NCBI GenBank assembly: GCA_018302105.1 | Contig: JAGWAD010000010.1 | Span: 1-53,152, forward strand | Direction of reading: 5' to 3' | From: Candidatus Woesearchaeota archaeon | GTDB taxonomy: Archaea > Nanobdellota > Nanobdellia > SCGC-AAA011-G17 > GW2011-AR18 | DNA: 53,152 nucleotides | Part shown: positions 14,605 to 22,619 of the stretch, piece after piece | How positions within the stretch are numbered: position 1 is the first letter of the stretch | Layout of the letters: every line of letters begins with the position of its first letter | Made by a program: the position numbers and the translations under genes | The notes under the pieces: generated by a model | Database searches by the model: none | Told to the model about the DNA's origin: nothing | Seen by the model: the letters and a program-made list of their open reading frames with translations, nothing else

Positions 14605-17199
14605 TTATTTAACTAATTCCACATCATGAGGATAACTTTCCTTAATAGATGCCTGTGTCATTCTTACAAATTCTGCTTTTTCCCAAAATTCTTTTATGTT
14701 ATGTGCACCAGTATAACTCATTCCAGATCTTAAACCTGCTAAAAATGGTTTAATTACTTCTTCAACACTTCCTGAATAAGGCACCATTGCTTCTACTCCT
14801 TCTGGATTATATTCTTCATCCACTTTTTCATTATTTCTTTCATTTCTTGTCATATTTGCACCAAATGATGCACTTCCTCTATAAATTTTATATTTTTTAC
14901 CATTTCTCATTATTGCAATTCCTGGACTTTCATCTGTTCCTGCTAATGATCTTGAACGCATTACTGTAGATGCACCTGCAGCAACTGCTTTAGCAAAATT
15001 TCCTGCAATTCCTCCAATACCACCATCAGCCATTATTGGAATTCCAAGTTCATGGCCAACTCTTGAACAATTTAATAATGCGGAAAATTGAGGATAGCCT
15101 GCTCCTGCAACTAATCTTGTAACACAAATTGAATTATGTACTATTGCATTGTTTGCTATAAAACTATGAGTGGGACAATCAACCTCTAAATCATAAACCA
15201 TTACTTCCTCTCCTATATCCTTATTTTCTAATATTTTAGCAAGCTGATAATCTTTTGTCAACCTTTTTTCACCAGTTGTTATAATCCTAGAGATAAATCC
15301 TGGTTTAATATTTTCTAGTTTAGTTCCTTTCAAATTACCCATTGACCTTCTTTCTTTTTCACAATTTGGGAATACATCTGTCAATAAATAACAAATAATT
15401 CCAAATAACTCAATAATCCTTTTAGAACTATTATTTAAAGTTCTTCTACCATAGTCTTCTTCATAACCATCACTATCAATTAATCCATCACAGATTCCTT
15501 TTAAGTACTCTTTATTATTAATTAAATATTTCTCTGGTAAAAATTTATTATGTTTCTTTCCAAATCCTTGTAAGAAATCTGCTAAAGGTTTATAGAAAAA
15601 CCTTACTTCGATTGTATTTCTCTTTGTATAAACTATTTTTGATTCTTTCTTGGATATATTATACATACATTTTGAGATTTTTTCTGCAATTTCAAGTTCA
15701 TCTAGACCCAATGACCACCTAACTGATCCAACATGAGAATTATTCTTCTTGTTTACACCTTTATGTGCAGTTCCATCACCTAAAAATGTGCCAAATATAT
15801 AACCTAATTTATATGATGGTTTAAGCACTAGATCTTCTTCATATTCTATTCCTGATCTAGTATTACCACCACTACGTTTATTTAATGATATTTCAAAGTA
15901 ATCTTCCAACTCAAAGTTTATATTCTTAGGCATCAATAAGACATCTTGTTCTATATCTTTTACTTCCTTCCACTTATATTTAGACATTTTAGGAACTGTT
16001 TTACTTTGAACTTCAAGCAATTTAGCATAACCTCTTGAATGAATAGTTTCAGTTGAAACACTATTTAAATCTCCAACCCAATATTTGTGATCTGGTGTTA
16101 CATAAGTAGATTGGTGAAATATTGAACTTCTTAATTTTATTACTTTTTTAATTCCTGTGCAAAATGATTTTTTTACTTTAACAGCCATTCCATCTTTGTT
16201 TATTATTTTTTCACCAGATTTAATTTCTTCTATGTTTTTGTAAGTTCCATTTGACATAAGGATGCGTGTTCCTGCTGCAAAACAACCAGAACCAATGCCT
16301 GTCTTAACACAATCAGCACCTGCTTTTATCAAATCAAAAGTTGCTTCTTCAGTTGCTACATTACCAGCTATAACTTCAATATCAGAAAATTTATCTTTTA
16401 CTGTTTTTAATGCGTTTATTGCTAATTCTGAATGGCCATGAGCAATATCAATACATAAAACATTACAGCCTGCATTAACTAATGATTCTGCTCTTTCCAT
16501 ATAATCACCTTTAATACCTATTGCAGCTCCGACAATTAATTTCCCTTTGTTGTCTTTTAGTGTTAATGGATAAAGTTCTTTTCTTAACAAATCTTTTGCT
16601 GTTATCAATCCTTTTAATAAACCTTTTTTATCTAATAATGGAAGTTTTTCTATTCTGTTATCTTTCATTATTTCTTTTGCTTTTTCTATATCAATGCCTT
16701 GTTCTGCAGTAATTGCTTTTATCTTCGGAGTCATATGTTCTGAAATTGGTTTTAATAAATTGTCTTCAAACATCATATCTCTTCTAGTGAATATCCCTTC
16801 AAATCTTCCTACATTGTCTGTTATTAATAATCCATTAATTCCAAATTCATCCATAAAATTTTTAGCATCTTTTAAAGAATGTTCTGGAGTTAATGTATAT
16901 GGATTTTCTATTACAATTGATTCTGCTCTTTTGACTTTTAGAACTTCATTTACCTGTTCTTTTATTGGGGTATACCTATGAATGATTCCTATTCCTCCCA
17001 AGCGAGCCATTGCAATCGCCATACGACTTTCTGTTACTGTGTCCATATTTCCAGAGACCATTGGTATGTTTAATTTTATTTTAGGAGTAAGATTTGTTGA
17101 TATATCCACTAATTTTCTTGAAGAAATATCTGAATATTTAGGTATTAGAAGAACATCTTCGTATGTTAAACCTTCTTTAATATTTGCTTCATCAACCAC
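14605..17199 (-). CDS. guaB: IMP dehydrogenase precursor with an intein
   Basis: Oxidises IMP to XMP with NAD, the first step to GMP. The extein (480 residues) has an N-terminal TIM-barrel start (LTYEDVLLIPKYSDI, MVSGNMDTVTE), a CBS pair at about 95-210, and the second barrel half (VLCIDIAHGHS, AGNVATEEA, VKTGIGSG, then SICVTR, IMADGGI, RGSASFGA, VPYSG). The active-site loop G-S-G/S-I-C is split by an in-frame intein of residues 306-689, leaving the catalytic Cys at 692 (SICVTR). After splicing the loop becomes GIGSGSICVTR. The enzyme cannot work until the intein leaves. It is monocistronic, with the MNT promoter downstream. Confidence 0.92.
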   Translation of the reverse strand: MVDEANIKEGLTYEDVLLIPKYSDISSRKLVDISTNLTPKIKLNIPMVSGNMDTVTESRMAIAMARLGGIGIIHRYTPIKEQVNEVLKVKRAESIVIENPYTLTPEHSLKDAKNFMDEFGINGLLITDNVGRFEGIFTRRDMMFEDNLLKPISEHMTPKIKAITAEQGIDIEKAKEIMKDNRIEKLPLLDKKGLLKGLITAKDLLRKELYPLTLKDNKGKLIVGAAIGIKGDYMERAESLVNAGCNVLCIDIAHGHSELAINALKTVKDKFSDIEVIAGNVATEEATFDLIKAGADCVKTGIGSGCFAAGTRILMSNGTYKNIEEIKSGEKIINKDGMAVKVKKSFCTGIKKVIKLRSSIFHQSTYVTPDHKYWVGDLNSVSTETIHSRGYAKLLEVQSKTVPKMSKYKWKEVKDIEQDVLLMPKNINFELEDYFEISLNKRSGGNTRSGIEYEEDLVLKPSYKLGYIFGTFLGDGTAHKGVNKKNNSHVGSVRWSLGLDELEIAEKISKCMYNISKKESKIVYTKRNTIEVRFFYKPLADFLQGFGKKHNKFLPEKYLINNKEYLKGICDGLIDSDGYEEDYGRRTLNNSSKRIIELFGIICYLLTDVFPNCEKERRSMGNLKGTKLENIKPGFISRIITTGEKRLTKDYQLAKILENKDIGEEVMVYDLEVDCPTHSFIANNAIVHNSICVTRLVAGAGYPQFSALLNCSRVGHELGIPIMADGGIGGIAGNFAKAVAAGASTVMRSRSLAGTDESPGIAIMRNGKKYKIYRGSASFGANMTRNERNNEKVDEEYNPEGVEAMVPYSGSVEEVIKPFLAGLRSGMSYTGAHNIKEFWEKAEFVRMTQASIKESYPHDVELVK
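15133..16284 (-). mobile_element. Intein with LAGLIDADG homing endonuclease in guaB
   Basis: 384 residues from C306 (CFAAGTRILMSNG, block A) to N689 (FIANNAIVHN, block G), followed by +1 Ser of the extein. Block B is TYVTPDHKYWV (T-x-x-H). Block F is VMVYDLEVDCPTHSF. Between them are two LAGLIDADG helices: LGYIFGTFLGDGTAH (about 465-479) and LKGICDGLIDSDGYEED (about 567-582), each with its acidic residue, so the homing endonuclease may be active. Splicing residues Cys1, penultimate His, Asn and Ser+1 are all present. The site is the catalytic loop of the host enzyme, a highly conserved target as homing elements favour. Confidence 0.9.
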
Positions 17200-17271
17200 T
17201 TTCTATCTATAAAGAAATTTAGATTATTATTTTTAAAGATTTAGATAATTTAATGTAATTATTATTAAACT

Positions 17272-17712
17272 TCATTTAAAGAACATACTTATGATTCCTA
17301 ATTTAATTTTATTAAATCTACCATTTGCTTTGTAGGTTATTTTCTTATCTTTTAAAGCCTGCATAGCTGTTAAGTCTCCTTCTTCCAAATCATGCAAAGT
17401 ACACATTGTTGTGTAAACATTATAATCTTCTTTTTCTATACTTCCTTTAGCTATCTCTTCTACTTTGCCTTTTACAAGGTTAGCATGCCATATTTCATCA
17501 TCAATTTTAACTTCAATTTTTGCATTTTTTCCTAAAATTCTTTTACCATATTTTACGTTTTGGTCATTTGGATTTTCATTAACAAATTTTTTAGCTTCAG
17601 AAGTATATTTTTCTATATCTACTTTACAGTCAGTTGTTTCTTCGTGTGCTGTCACATATAGTATTGATACTAAGAATATTGCCAGAGTTAATAATACAAG
17701 TTTTGTTTTCAT
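17272..17712 (-). CDS. Secreted protein with SCP2-like domain
   Basis: Signal peptide MKTKLVLLTLAIFLVSILYV, cleaved near TAHEE. The mature part (about residues 65-146) follows the order of an SCP2 sterol-carrier domain: IEVKIDDEIWHANLVKGKVE, a short polar stretch, TTMCTLHDLEEGDLTAMQAL, and KITYKANGRFNKIKLGI. SCP2 domains make a hydrophobic tunnel for lipids. An exported copy could bind membrane lipids outside the cell (inference). The match is by pattern only and could be wrong. It is transcribed apart from guaB, with about 70 bases between them. Confidence 0.5.
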   Translation of the reverse strand: MKTKLVLLTLAIFLVSILYVTAHEETTDCKVDIEKYTSEAKKFVNENPNDQNVKYGKRILGKNAKIEVKIDDEIWHANLVKGKVEEIAKGSIEKEDYNVYTTMCTLHDLEEGDLTAMQALKDKKITYKANGRFNKIKLGIISMFFK

Positions 17713-17845
17713 TTTCTTTATTAAAAATTATCAAGTATATAATCTTTTTGATGTTACGATTCTCTTTAATCTTCGGTTGATAGATTTTTACGATGTTATT
17801 TTCATGGTCTGGCTCTTCGATATATTTTTGTTAAAAAAATATTTT

Positions 17846-17991
17846 CTACATCATATATCTATGAATTGCTCTCCAGTTATCTAATATTTCAAGCGCCTTT
17901 TCTCTTTCATTGATTGAACTATTTATATTAATTAAAATATTTCTGCCCAGTCTATTTTAGACTTACTAAATTTGGGTTTTGTCCAAGTCAT
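17846..17991 (-). pseudogene. Degraded N-terminus of a RelA/SpoT-domain protein
   Basis: From ATG 17991 the minus strand reads MTWTKPKFSKSKIDWAEIF then stops. After a frame change it reads NSSINEREKALEILDNWRAI and ends at a TAG (17846-17848). This matches in order the start of short RelA/SpoT-type proteins as I know them (M-x-W-x-K-P-x-[Y/F]-S-K-S-K-V-N-x-A, then x-A-L-x-[V/I]-[L/I]-x-N-W-R-x-x-H). The synthetase domain that should follow is not visible. It is a remnant of about 50 codons with two or more lesions. The rest of the gap 17713-18250 holds repeats listed separately. Confidence 0.45.
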
Positions 17992-18024
17992 ATTTTCTAT
18001 AATTGAATATCCTATTTAAATATT

Positions 18025-18136
18025 TTGATTTTGCGCGGTTTTATTATACATGTAATATAGCCATAAAACCTATTTTATGTGGATTTTAGATAAAAAACAT
18101 GGCTATAAGGATACGCCTAATTGATTTTGCGCGGTT
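18025..18136. repeat. 16-bp direct repeats framing an inverted-repeat hairpin
   Basis: TTGATTTTGCGCGGTT occurs exactly at 18025-18040 and 18121-18136, 96 bases apart. Between them TATAGCCAT (18056-18064) and ATGGCTATA (18099-18107) form a perfect 9-bp inverted repeat with a 34-base loop. The GCGCGG core stands out from the AT-rich surroundings. It could be a small mobile or structured-RNA unit with target duplication, or an upstream control region for S8e. No coding potential is seen inside. Confidence 0.5.
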
Positions 18137-18250
18137 AATTAATTTTTCAATTTATTGAGTTTCTCCTTTTAAGGATTAACTATTACTATTCATAAGCTTC
18201 TAATAGATTTAAAGCAAAAGTATTATAAATATTAACTAAATTTCAATTCC

Positions 18251-18634
18251 ATGGCAATATCACAAGAAAGATCATTAAGAAAACCAACTGGTGGAAGATA
18301 CAGGGATTACAGAAAGAAAAGATTATTTAATTTAGGAGATAATCCCACATATACAAGAATCGGTGAAAAAAAGTTAAAAGTTAAGAGAGAAAGGTCTGGA
18401 AGCTTAAAGTTTACATTATTAACTGCTAATAAGATAAATGTTATTGATCCCAAGACTAAAAAATTTAAAATTGCTGAAATTAAAACTGTAGTTGAGAGTC
18501 CTGCTAACAGAAACTTTATCAGAAGAAATATTATAACGAAAGGAACAGTAATTGAAACAAGTATGGGAAAAGTTAAAGTGACTTCAAGACCTGGACAAGA
18601 AGGAAATTTAAATGGCATTTTAGTTGCACAGTAA
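18251..18634 (+). CDS. rps8e: 30S ribosomal protein S8e
   Basis: Archaeal/eukaryotic small-subunit protein. The N-terminus ERSLRKPTGGRYRDYRKKR is the S8e signature (S-x-R-K-x-T-G-G), followed by VKRERSGSLKFTLLTANKIN and the C-terminal strands KGTVIETSMGKVKVTSRPG. The length (127) is typical of archaeal S8e. A TATA-like TATTATAAAT at 18221-18230 lies about 26 bases before the ATG, so the message is leaderless or nearly so. It binds 16S rRNA in the cytoplasm. Confidence 0.95.
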   Translation: MAISQERSLRKPTGGRYRDYRKKRLFNLGDNPTYTRIGEKKLKVKRERSGSLKFTLLTANKINVIDPKTKKFKIAEIKTVVESPANRNFIRRNIITKGTVIETSMGKVKVTSRPGQEGNLNGILVAQ

Positions 18635-18663
18635 TTTTTCTAAATTTATTCTATAAAATTAAA

Positions 18664-19323
18664 CTAATTTTTCTTAAATTTTGGTTTAAAGATAAGAATT
18701 AAAGCAATTAACAAAGCTACTGCGCCACCAATGTAATAAGGCCAATATTTGTTTTTATTATCTATGCCTGAATTTACTTTAGTAGTATCAATAGTTTCTT
18801 TTTGCGGTTCAATCTGCTGCTTAGCCTTAACTACTGGTATGTTAAAAAATAATGTTACATGATTATTTCCATCATCTGAAAAACGCCATTTGGTTATTTC
18901 TACAAACATGAATGGAATTTTTCCTGTAAAATTTAAACGCATTTGGCTTTCCTCTCCCGGATAGAATTTTAATTGTTTATATTCTGAACCTTCCTGTGAA
19001 AACAAAAAATCTGCGCTATCTTTGTTTACTTTCTGCAATATTAAACTATTTTGAGCAACTAAATCCTGAATATTATCCCCATAAACATTAAAGTCTAATT
19101 TTGACCCTTCAGAGAGTTTTACATAAGATTTAGTAAAATAAGTCAGAACCAAAGTCCCATTTTCTCCTTTTGGAATTGTTCCTTCAGTATATACAACTTT
19201 AGGAAGTTTAACTACTGTTTCTCCAGTTTTTTCATCTATGTAAGTATATGCATCTTTTTCTTCCTGAGCATAGACAAATGTCATTAGCAAAATCAATGTT
19301 AATATTAAAATTAGTTTCTTCAT
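18664..19323 (-). CDS. Surface protein with signal peptide and C-terminal membrane anchor
   Basis: Signal peptide MKKLILILTLILLMTFVYAQ, then about 160 residues of beta-rich extracellular sequence (GTLVLTYFTKSYVKLSEGSK; HVTLFFNIPVV) with two NXS/T sites. A polar linker and one TM helix follow (YYIGGAVALLIALILIF) with a basic tail KPKFKKN. The layout is a single-anchored exoplasmic domain. No family is recognised. It converges with S8e, 30 bases apart. Its 5' end faces the TFB promoter region. Confidence 0.7.
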   Translation of the reverse strand: MKKLILILTLILLMTFVYAQEEKDAYTYIDEKTGETVVKLPKVVYTEGTIPKGENGTLVLTYFTKSYVKLSEGSKLDFNVYGDNIQDLVAQNSLILQKVNKDSADFLFSQEGSEYKQLKFYPGEESQMRLNFTGKIPFMFVEITKWRFSDDGNNHVTLFFNIPVVKAKQQIEPQKETIDTTKVNSGIDNKNKYWPYYIGGAVALLIALILIFKPKFKKN

Positions 19324-19517
19324 TTTTTAAGAAAATTGGTTATTCTTTATAAGTTTTGTGAAGAAAAGAATTAAATTTGATAAATTTTACTTAAAACTTA
19401 TAGTGACAAAAAATAGAAAGATTTATATAGTATTATACCAATATATTTATAAAACTTTGTATGAAGTTATTGATTAGTAGTTAAATAAAAGGGGAATTTT
19501 GGGGGAAAATTACAAAA

Positions 19518-20471
19518 ATGACAGGCGTAGAATATATAAGAAAATGTCCAGAATGTGGCAGTACTAATTTACTTATTCAAAAAGATATTGGTGAGGTTTC
19601 CTGTAGGGATTGCGGATCAGTTATAGAAGAAAAAATGATTGATCTTGGTCAGGAATGGAGAGAGTTTAATGAAGATCAGGCTTCTAAAAGAAGAAGGACT
19701 GGAAGTCCTATGACTTACACTAAGTTTGATAGAGGTTTAGGAACTGATATTGGACAAAAAGGAGAGATATACCAATTATCTTCAAAAGGAAAAAATAAAT
19801 TCTTTAGATTAAGAAAATGGCAGCATAGGATTTCCACTGCTATTGAAAGAAACCTTAAATTGGCACTTGCAGAATTAAAAAGAGTAAGTTCATATTTAAA
19901 ATTGCCAAAATCTGTTGAAGAAGAAGCTGCAAGGATTTATACTATGGCAGTACAACGTGGATTAGTAAGAGGAAGATCAATGGAAAGTGTTGTAGCCGGA
20001 TCATTATATGCATCTTGCAGAAGACATGAAGTTCCAAGAACTCTGGATGAATTTTCTGAAGCTTCTGGAATAGATAAAAAAGAAGTTGGAAGAACTTACA
20101 GATTTGTAACAAGAGAATTAGGAATCAGAATTCTTCCAAGCAATCCAATAGACTATTTACCAAGATTTGTATCTGCTTTAAAATTATCAGCTGAAACACA
20201 AAGTAAAGCTGTTGATATATTAAATAAAGCAAGAGATGCAGAACTAACATCTGGAAGAGGACCTACTGGAATTGCTGCTGCTTCACTATATGTTGCTGCT
20301 TTGATTAATAATGAGAAAAGAACTCAGAGAGAAGTTGCAGATGTAGCAGGAGTTACAGAAGTAACTATAAGAAACAGGTATAAGGAATTATTGAAAGAAT
20401 TAAATTTAAAAGATAAGGTTAAGAAAAAATTGCTTAAAGAACTTGAGGATGAGGAAACTGGTAAAGAATGA
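19518..20471 (+). CDS. tfb: Transcription initiation factor IIB (TFB)
   Basis: Recruits RNA polymerase to TBP/TATA/BRE. Residues C10, C13, C29 and C32 form the zinc ribbon (KCPECG...SCRDCG). The B-finger/linker reads LGQEWREFNEDQASKRRRTG. Two cyclin-like repeats follow (about 105-200 and 205-300), with VVAGSLYASCRRHEVPRTLDE and GIAAASLYVAALINN as matching segments and a C-terminal HTH (TQREVADVAGVTEVTIRNRY) that reads the BRE. At 317 residues it is full length. Two TATA-like boxes and a leader of about 90 bases with a G-rich stretch and a 7-codon upstream frame (19461-19484) precede it. Confidence 0.97.
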   Translation: MTGVEYIRKCPECGSTNLLIQKDIGEVSCRDCGSVIEEKMIDLGQEWREFNEDQASKRRRTGSPMTYTKFDRGLGTDIGQKGEIYQLSSKGKNKFFRLRKWQHRISTAIERNLKLALAELKRVSSYLKLPKSVEEEAARIYTMAVQRGLVRGRSMESVVAGSLYASCRRHEVPRTLDEFSEASGIDKKEVGRTYRFVTRELGIRILPSNPIDYLPRFVSALKLSAETQSKAVDILNKARDAELTSGRGPTGIAAASLYVAALINNEKRTQREVADVAGVTEVTIRNRYKELLKELNLKDKVKKKLLKELEDEETGKE

Positions 20472-20899
20472 GAAAAGTAATTGCTTTGGGATTGGTAGGA
20501 TTATTAGCAGGTACAAATGTTTTAGCACATGAGTCAAAAAAATTTGATTATGTGAAAGAGATTAGATGTCCCTTTTTTATATCCCAAGATTTAGATCACA
20601 GGACAACTATTTATTATTCTGGAGGTTTACCTGTTCAACTGGTTACTGAAAATTATTTAAAAGATAGAACAGAAATATTAAAATTGAATCTTGGGCATGT
20701 ATTAAAATTAGTAGAATTACAAAAGGGAAGACAAATTCAAGCATATGAATGCAATGAATTATTTTGTAATGACCAAAATGATAATCCTATTAATTATTCA
20801 GACTTAAGAAAGGAATATCTTGTTCTTGCTATATTGTGCAATTTTACATTTGATGTCACTAATAAACAAGAGGGAACACCTTTTTGTCCTATTATGTAA
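20468..20899 (+). CDS. Small secreted Cys-containing protein
   Basis: Signal peptide MRKVIALGLVGLLAGTNVLA with likely cleavage before HESKK. The mature 120 residues are mixed alpha/beta with five Cys (RCPFF, ECNELFCND, LCNFT, FCPIM), probably disulfide-bonded outside the cell. No family is recognised. Its ATG overlaps the tfb stop (ATGA), so translation is coupled to tfb, an odd pairing for a secreted protein and a general factor. The gap to the next gene contains a short hairpin only. Confidence 0.6.
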   Translation: MRKVIALGLVGLLAGTNVLAHESKKFDYVKEIRCPFFISQDLDHRTTIYYSGGLPVQLVTENYLKDRTEILKLNLGHVLKLVELQKGRQIQAYECNELFCNDQNDNPINYSDLRKEYLVLAILCNFTFDVTNKQEGTPFCPIM

Positions 20900-21018
20900 A
20901 ATTTTCCTGATGAGGAATTCAACTTGTGATTCGCTCTTAACAGGATCGCATAATACTATTTAATTTTGTATTTAAGCACCTAAATCTTTATATACAATTT
21001 CTAAATTCTTTTATCTTT

Positions 21019-21375
21019 ATGGTTTGTTTAGTTGCTTCATTATCTACTGGAAAAGGAACCTGGATTCATGTTTCTAAATTAATACAGGAAGGAACATGGG
21101 ATAAAATATTTTTAATTACAAATGCTTTTGGCAAAGAAAATTTTTCAAACACAAAAAATGCTGAAATGGTTATTATTGATGATAATAAAAATTTAGAAGA
21201 AATAAGGGATGAAATTAAGAAGAATCTACAAGGAAAGTTAAATGATACAGAAGTTGCTGTTAATTTAATTTCCGGGTCTGGAAAAGAACATATGGCAATA
21301 ATTTCTGCAATATTGCAACTAGGTTATGGTGTAAGGCTTGTTGCTTCAAGCGATTCTGGTGTAAAAGAAATTTAG
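21019..21375 (+). CDS. Small Rossmann-like protein, unknown role
   Basis: 118 residues alternating beta and alpha: MVCLVASLSTGKGTWIHVSK, DKIFLITNAFGKE, EMVIIDDNKNLEEIRDEI, VAVNLISGSGKEHMAIISAI and YGVRLVASS. The NLISGSGKEHMAIISA segment after beta 4 recalls the loop of CARF-type domains, which bind cyclic oligonucleotides, but there is no effector domain and no CRISPR array here. I would not go further than a nucleotide-binding Rossmann-like fold. It lies upstream of the second MNT/HEPN module on the same strand, with 59 bases between. Confidence 0.5.
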   Translation: MVCLVASLSTGKGTWIHVSKLIQEGTWDKIFLITNAFGKENFSNTKNAEMVIIDDNKNLEEIRDEIKKNLQGKLNDTEVAVNLISGSGKEHMAIISAILQLGYGVRLVASSDSGVKEI

Positions 21376-21434
21376 TTCTATCTATAAATTTAATATCAAA
21401 AAGCTTATATTTCTATGTTTATCTTATTATACAT

Positions 21435-22028
21435 ATGTATAAAATAGTAAACAAACAAAAATTAACTGAACTACATTTAGAAGTTTTGAGTTTATTTACA
21501 AAGGGATTTGATAAACAATATTATATAAGAGAAATAAATCGGCTGCTTAAAATAAGTCCAAGAACTTCACAAATTTCACTGGATTTCCTTGAAAAAAAAT
21601 TAATCCTTGAATCTTCTTCAAAGGGCAAAATAAAGTTATATAAAATAAAGAAAAGTTTTATTGCAAAAGACTATCTGGTTGTTGCGGAAATTTATAAAAA
21701 AATAAAGTTAATGGAAAATAACGCCTTTATTAAAGACATTATTGAGAAAATTTATTTTCACATTAATTATATTGGTTTAATATTTGGGAGTTATGCAAAT
21801 AATACACAAAATAAAGATTCTGATTTAGATTTATTTATTATAGGAGAATATAACCCCGAGAAAATTAGGGAAATATCTAATGTTTATAATATAAAAATAA
21901 ATGTTAAAAATTATAATTTAAAAATTTTCAAAAATAGTATTAAAGATGATATTTTAATAAATGAAGTTGTTAATAATCATATAATTATTAAAGGTTTTGA
22001 TGATTTTATTTCTTTTTGTATAAAATAA
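21435..22028 (+). CDS. Second MNT nucleotidyltransferase with winged HTH
   Basis: Residues 10-75 are a winged helix (FDKQYYIREINRLLKISPRT, FLEKKLILESSSKGKIKLYK). Residues 112-140 form the nucleotidyltransferase core IGLIFGSYANNTQNKDSDLDLFII, with GS and D-x-D. It has the same architecture as the 13953 protein but is only distantly similar, so this is an independent module. A HEPN gene follows after 61 bases. The DNA-binding domain predicts autoregulation. The likely product is an antitoxin that modifies its HEPN partner with AMP (inference from the family). Confidence 0.82.
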   Translation: MYKIVNKQKLTELHLEVLSLFTKGFDKQYYIREINRLLKISPRTSQISLDFLEKKLILESSSKGKIKLYKIKKSFIAKDYLVVAEIYKKIKLMENNAFIKDIIEKIYFHINYIGLIFGSYANNTQNKDSDLDLFIIGEYNPEKIREISNVYNIKINVKNYNLKIFKNSIKDDILINEVVNNHIIIKGFDDFISFCIK

Positions 22029-22089
22029 TTTCTAAAAATGTGAAAATCTTGTAAATAACTAATTTAAACTTTAATAGTCATATACTCTG

Positions 22090-22569
22090 ATGAATCAAAT
22101 AAACTGGTGTTTAAAAAGAAAAAATGGAATTAAAATAATAGAACCCAACATTAATTTAGCAATGGCTTATATAATAAAGGCAGAGGAATCTTTAGAAACT
22201 TCAAGACTTGCCAGAAGCAAAGACTGGAAAATTTCTGCAGCATATTACACCCTCTATTTTTCATTATATTCTATACTAATGAGATTGGGAATTAAATGTG
22301 AAATACATAAATGCACAATAGACTTTGCAAATGAATTTCTCAAAAAATATTTCTCACATACACAATTATGTCTTTTACAAGAGGCGTTTGATGCAAGGCA
22401 AGATGCTCAGTATTATGTTAACAAGGAAGTTAAAAATGATATTTATATAAAACTTTTAGAGGAATGTCCTTTTTTTATTAGTTATTGCAAAGAAGTTCTT
22501 CTTAAGTTTAATGAAGATGAAATAGAACAGATACGCAAGGATTTAAAGCTATATTTAACAGATAATTAG
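22090..22569 (+). CDS. Second HEPN domain protein
   Basis: 159 residues, helical. The first HEPN helices contain AYIIKAEESLETSRLARSKD and ISAAYYTLYFSLYSILMRLG. The late motif EAFDARQDAQYYVNKEV gives R-x4-Y-Y in place of R-x4-6-H, as in the HEPN at 13537. It follows the MNT gene closely and is its likely partner, toxin or scaffold. Relative to many HEPN proteins it has an extra 25-residue N-terminus. The lack of the catalytic His in both HEPN proteins of this window is notable. Confidence 0.75.
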   Translation: MNQINWCLKRKNGIKIIEPNINLAMAYIIKAEESLETSRLARSKDWKISAAYYTLYFSLYSILMRLGIKCEIHKCTIDFANEFLKKYFSHTQLCLLQEAFDARQDAQYYVNKEVKNDIYIKLLEECPFFISYCKEVLLKFNEDEIEQIRKDLKLYLTDN

Positions 22570-22619
22570 GGTTCTAGAGTGTAGAAATCATTAAAAAACA
22601 TTAAAACTTTATAATTTTT

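Noticed and set aside
20900-20950. C-box-like CTGATGA and TTCC/GGAA hairpin after the secreted-protein gene
   Set aside because: No D box and only a 4-bp stem; not enough for a guide RNA or terminator.
21019-21375. CARF-type CRISPR signalling protein
   Set aside because: Only a loop resembles CARF; no effector domain and no CRISPR-Cas genes nearby, so left as Rossmann-like unknown.
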